From an uncultured Collinsella sp. (lineage in GTDB: Bacteria > Actinomycetota > Coriobacteriia > Coriobacteriales > Coriobacteriaceae): a stretch of 5,599 bases of DNA. Location of the stretch: NCBI GenBank assembly GCA_900555815.1, contig USMR01000073.1, forward strand, positions 1 to 5,599. Direction: 5' to 3'. Within the stretch, counting starts at the first letter, position 1. The number at the start of each line of letters is the position of its first letter. Under the pieces are notes generated by a model, which saw nothing but the letters and a program-made list of their open reading frames with translations, was not told the DNA's origin and did not search any database. The translations under genes were made by a program, and so were the position numbers. This document shows positions 4,863 to 5,599 of the stretch, in pieces.

Positions 4863-4888
4863 ATACGAATTTACGTATGTCTAGAATA
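4863..4888 (-). promoter_or_regulatory. Candidate promoter and inverted repeat upstream of the CarD-like gene
   Basis: On the minus strand TGT-TATTCT (hexamer at 4883-4888) resembles an extended -10 element, about 35 bp before the start codon; no clear -35 is seen. Just downstream, at the expected start point, is the inverted repeat ATACG-N6-CGTAT (4863-4878). It could act as an operator or a short leader hairpin. The evidence is motif-level only. Confidence 0.35.
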
Positions 4889-4999
4889 ACACGCTGACGT
4901 GCGCAAACCCTTACTTTATGCAGGAAAAGCACACAACTCTGATAGGTAAGAGTATTCGATAACAGACGCAGCTCATTCACACCTTTATACATTTTCAAC

Positions 5000-5018
5000 G
5001 CCTGCATAATCTGCAGGC
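5000..5018. repeat. Inverted repeat in the CarD-like/argS intergenic region
   Basis: GCCTGCA (5000-5006) and TGCAGGC (5012-5018) form perfect 7-bp arms with a 5-nt spacer. No T-run follows on either strand, so it is not a typical terminator. It may be a protein-binding site. It lies in the 342-bp gap 4849-5190, in which I found no convincing gene. Confidence 0.35.
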
Positions 5019-5035
5019 AGACCGGCATCTTTGAG

Positions 5036-5063
5036 TGACTCCATACAAGCTGTAGTCATTTTT
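5036..5063 (+). terminator. Weak terminator-like hairpin with T5 tail upstream of argS
   Basis: TGACT (5036-5040) pairs with AGTCA (5054-5058), and inside it ACA pairs with TGT, with a 4-nt bulge. TTTTT (5059-5063) follows directly. It could end a short plus-strand transcript or be chance. No gene is seen upstream of it on this strand. Confidence 0.2.
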
Positions 5064-5064
5064 G

Positions 5065-5074
5065 TGCATATGCA
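5065..5074. repeat. 10-bp perfect palindrome upstream of argS
   Basis: TGCATATGCA lies about 20 bp upstream of the candidate argS -35 box. It is a plausible dimeric regulator site, but no family is recognised. Confidence 0.3.
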
Positions 5075-5094
5075 ATATCTATTAGCTTTACCCT

Positions 5095-5123
5095 GCGACA
5101 GTGCCCGTCGCTTGTGATAGAGT
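5095..5123 (+). promoter_or_regulatory. Candidate argS promoter
   Basis: GCGACA (5095-5100) and TAGAGT (5118-5123) are separated by 17 bp, and TG one base before the -10 gives an extended -10. The predicted leader is about 60 nt. No T-box (no antiterminator TGG-ACCGCG-type box or specifier stem) is visible in the leader. Confidence 0.4.
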
Positions 5124-5190
5124 GCTACAAACTCTGGCTTTTGCCCTACGAGTGACCAAGAGCTCGGGGGCTTTAACACAAGGAGGATCT

Positions 5191-5599
5191 ATGCCCGAGA
5201 AGATTGAAGAGCTGGTACGCGCTGCGCTTGCTGCGGCCCAGGAGGCCGGCGACCTTTCCGCATTTGAACTTGACGATTGCGCTATCGAGCGACCGGCTGA
5301 CACTTCTCATGGCGAGTGGACCTCTACCATGGCCCTGAAGTCCGCCAAGCTGGCCCACTGCGCCCCGCGCAAGATCGCCGAGGCCATCGTTGCCCATATG
5401 CCCGAGGACCCCGCGATCGAGAAGGTCGAGATCGCAGGCCCCGGCTTCATCAACTTCTACCTCTCCGTTGCCGTCAAGAATGCCATCTTTGGCGAGGCTC
5501 GCGAGAAGGGTATGGACTTCGCTAAGTCCAACGTCGGTGGTGGCCTGAAGACCCAGGTCGAGTTCGTTTCCGCCAACCCCGTCGGCCCCATGCACATCG
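5191..5599 (+). CDS. argS: Arginyl-tRNA synthetase, N-terminal part (cut by window end)
   Basis: The first 136 codons of a class I aminoacyl-tRNA synthetase that charges tRNA-Arg with arginine in the cytosol. Residues 1-90 form the ArgRS-specific N-terminal (Arg_tRNA_synt_N) domain that contacts the tRNA D-loop. It shows the family blocks RPADTSHGEWTSTMALKSAK (34-53) and EIAGPGFINFYLS (80-92). The catalytic domain begins with VEFVSANPVGPMHI at 123-136, the sequence immediately before and into the HIGH-type ATP-binding motif; the window ends within that motif. The ATG at 5191 follows a strong AAGGAGG site 4 nt upstream. It is divergent from the CarD-like gene. The remaining roughly three quarters of the protein, including the KMSKS-type loop and anticodon-binding domain, lie outside the window. 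Confidence 0.95.
   Translation, partial: MPEKIEELVRAALAAAQEAGDLSAFELDDCAIERPADTSHGEWTSTMALKSAKLAHCAPRKIAEAIVAHMPEDPAIEKVEIAGPGFINFYLSVAVKNAIFGEAREKGMDFAKSNVGGGLKTQVEFVSANPVGPMHI

Noticed and set aside
4985..5179. 64-aa minus-strand open frame with GTG start in the argS upstream region
   Set aside because: No ribosome-binding site precedes the GTG, no motif is seen, and it would overlap the likely argS promoter.
5124..5190. T-box riboswitch controlling argS
   Set aside because: The conserved T-box sequence, specifier loop and terminator/antiterminator pair are not visible, and the leader is too short.
5173..5595. Minus-strand open frame antisense to argS
   Set aside because: It is a mirror translation of the strongly supported argS coding sequence.
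1..5599. CRISPR array, tRNA or rRNA genes
   Set aside because: No regularly spaced repeats with unique spacers, tRNA cloverleaf or rRNA-like segments were seen on reading both strands.

Overview
This window looks like a chromosomal segment of a moderately GC-rich actinobacterium. The aldolase, HD and CarD-like proteins and the hairpin repeats resemble what I recall of Coriobacteriia, in particular Collinsella. That placement is an inference from recollection, since no database search could be run.

Layout, left to right. A long hairpin at 15-66 lies beyond the 3' end of a minus-strand class II ketose-bisphosphate aldolase gene (141-998). A 334-bp intergenic region rich in short direct and inverted repeats separates it from a divergent plus-strand DeoR/GlpR-type repressor gene (1333-2136). 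The pair has the form of a sugar-phosphate-responsive regulator and its target. Next comes a complete IS3-family insertion sequence (2162-3615), with orfA and orfB on the minus strand. It has 24-bp imperfect terminal inverted repeats starting TG and ending CA, a 3-bp CTG target duplication and a well-built -1 frameshift signal. Further right on the minus strand are an HD-domain phosphohydrolase gene (3653-4252) and a CarD-like transcription regulator gene (4363-4848). An upstream region of about 340 bp follows, then the 5' part of argS (arginyl-tRNA synthetase) from 5191, which runs off the window end.

The most interesting signal is the IS insertion point. Removing the IS and one CTG copy restores a hairpin of the same family as the intact terminator at 4303-4351. 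The two share an identical 9-nt loop and show a compensatory base-pair change in the stem. The IS therefore sits inside the loop of what was probably a bidirectional terminator between the convergent repressor and HD genes. Transcription of the HD gene now points straight into orfA. At that end the IS carries an 11-bp hairpin that would bury the orfA ribosome-binding site in read-through RNA. The bases that make it perfect are mostly the ones where this terminal repeat differs from the other end.
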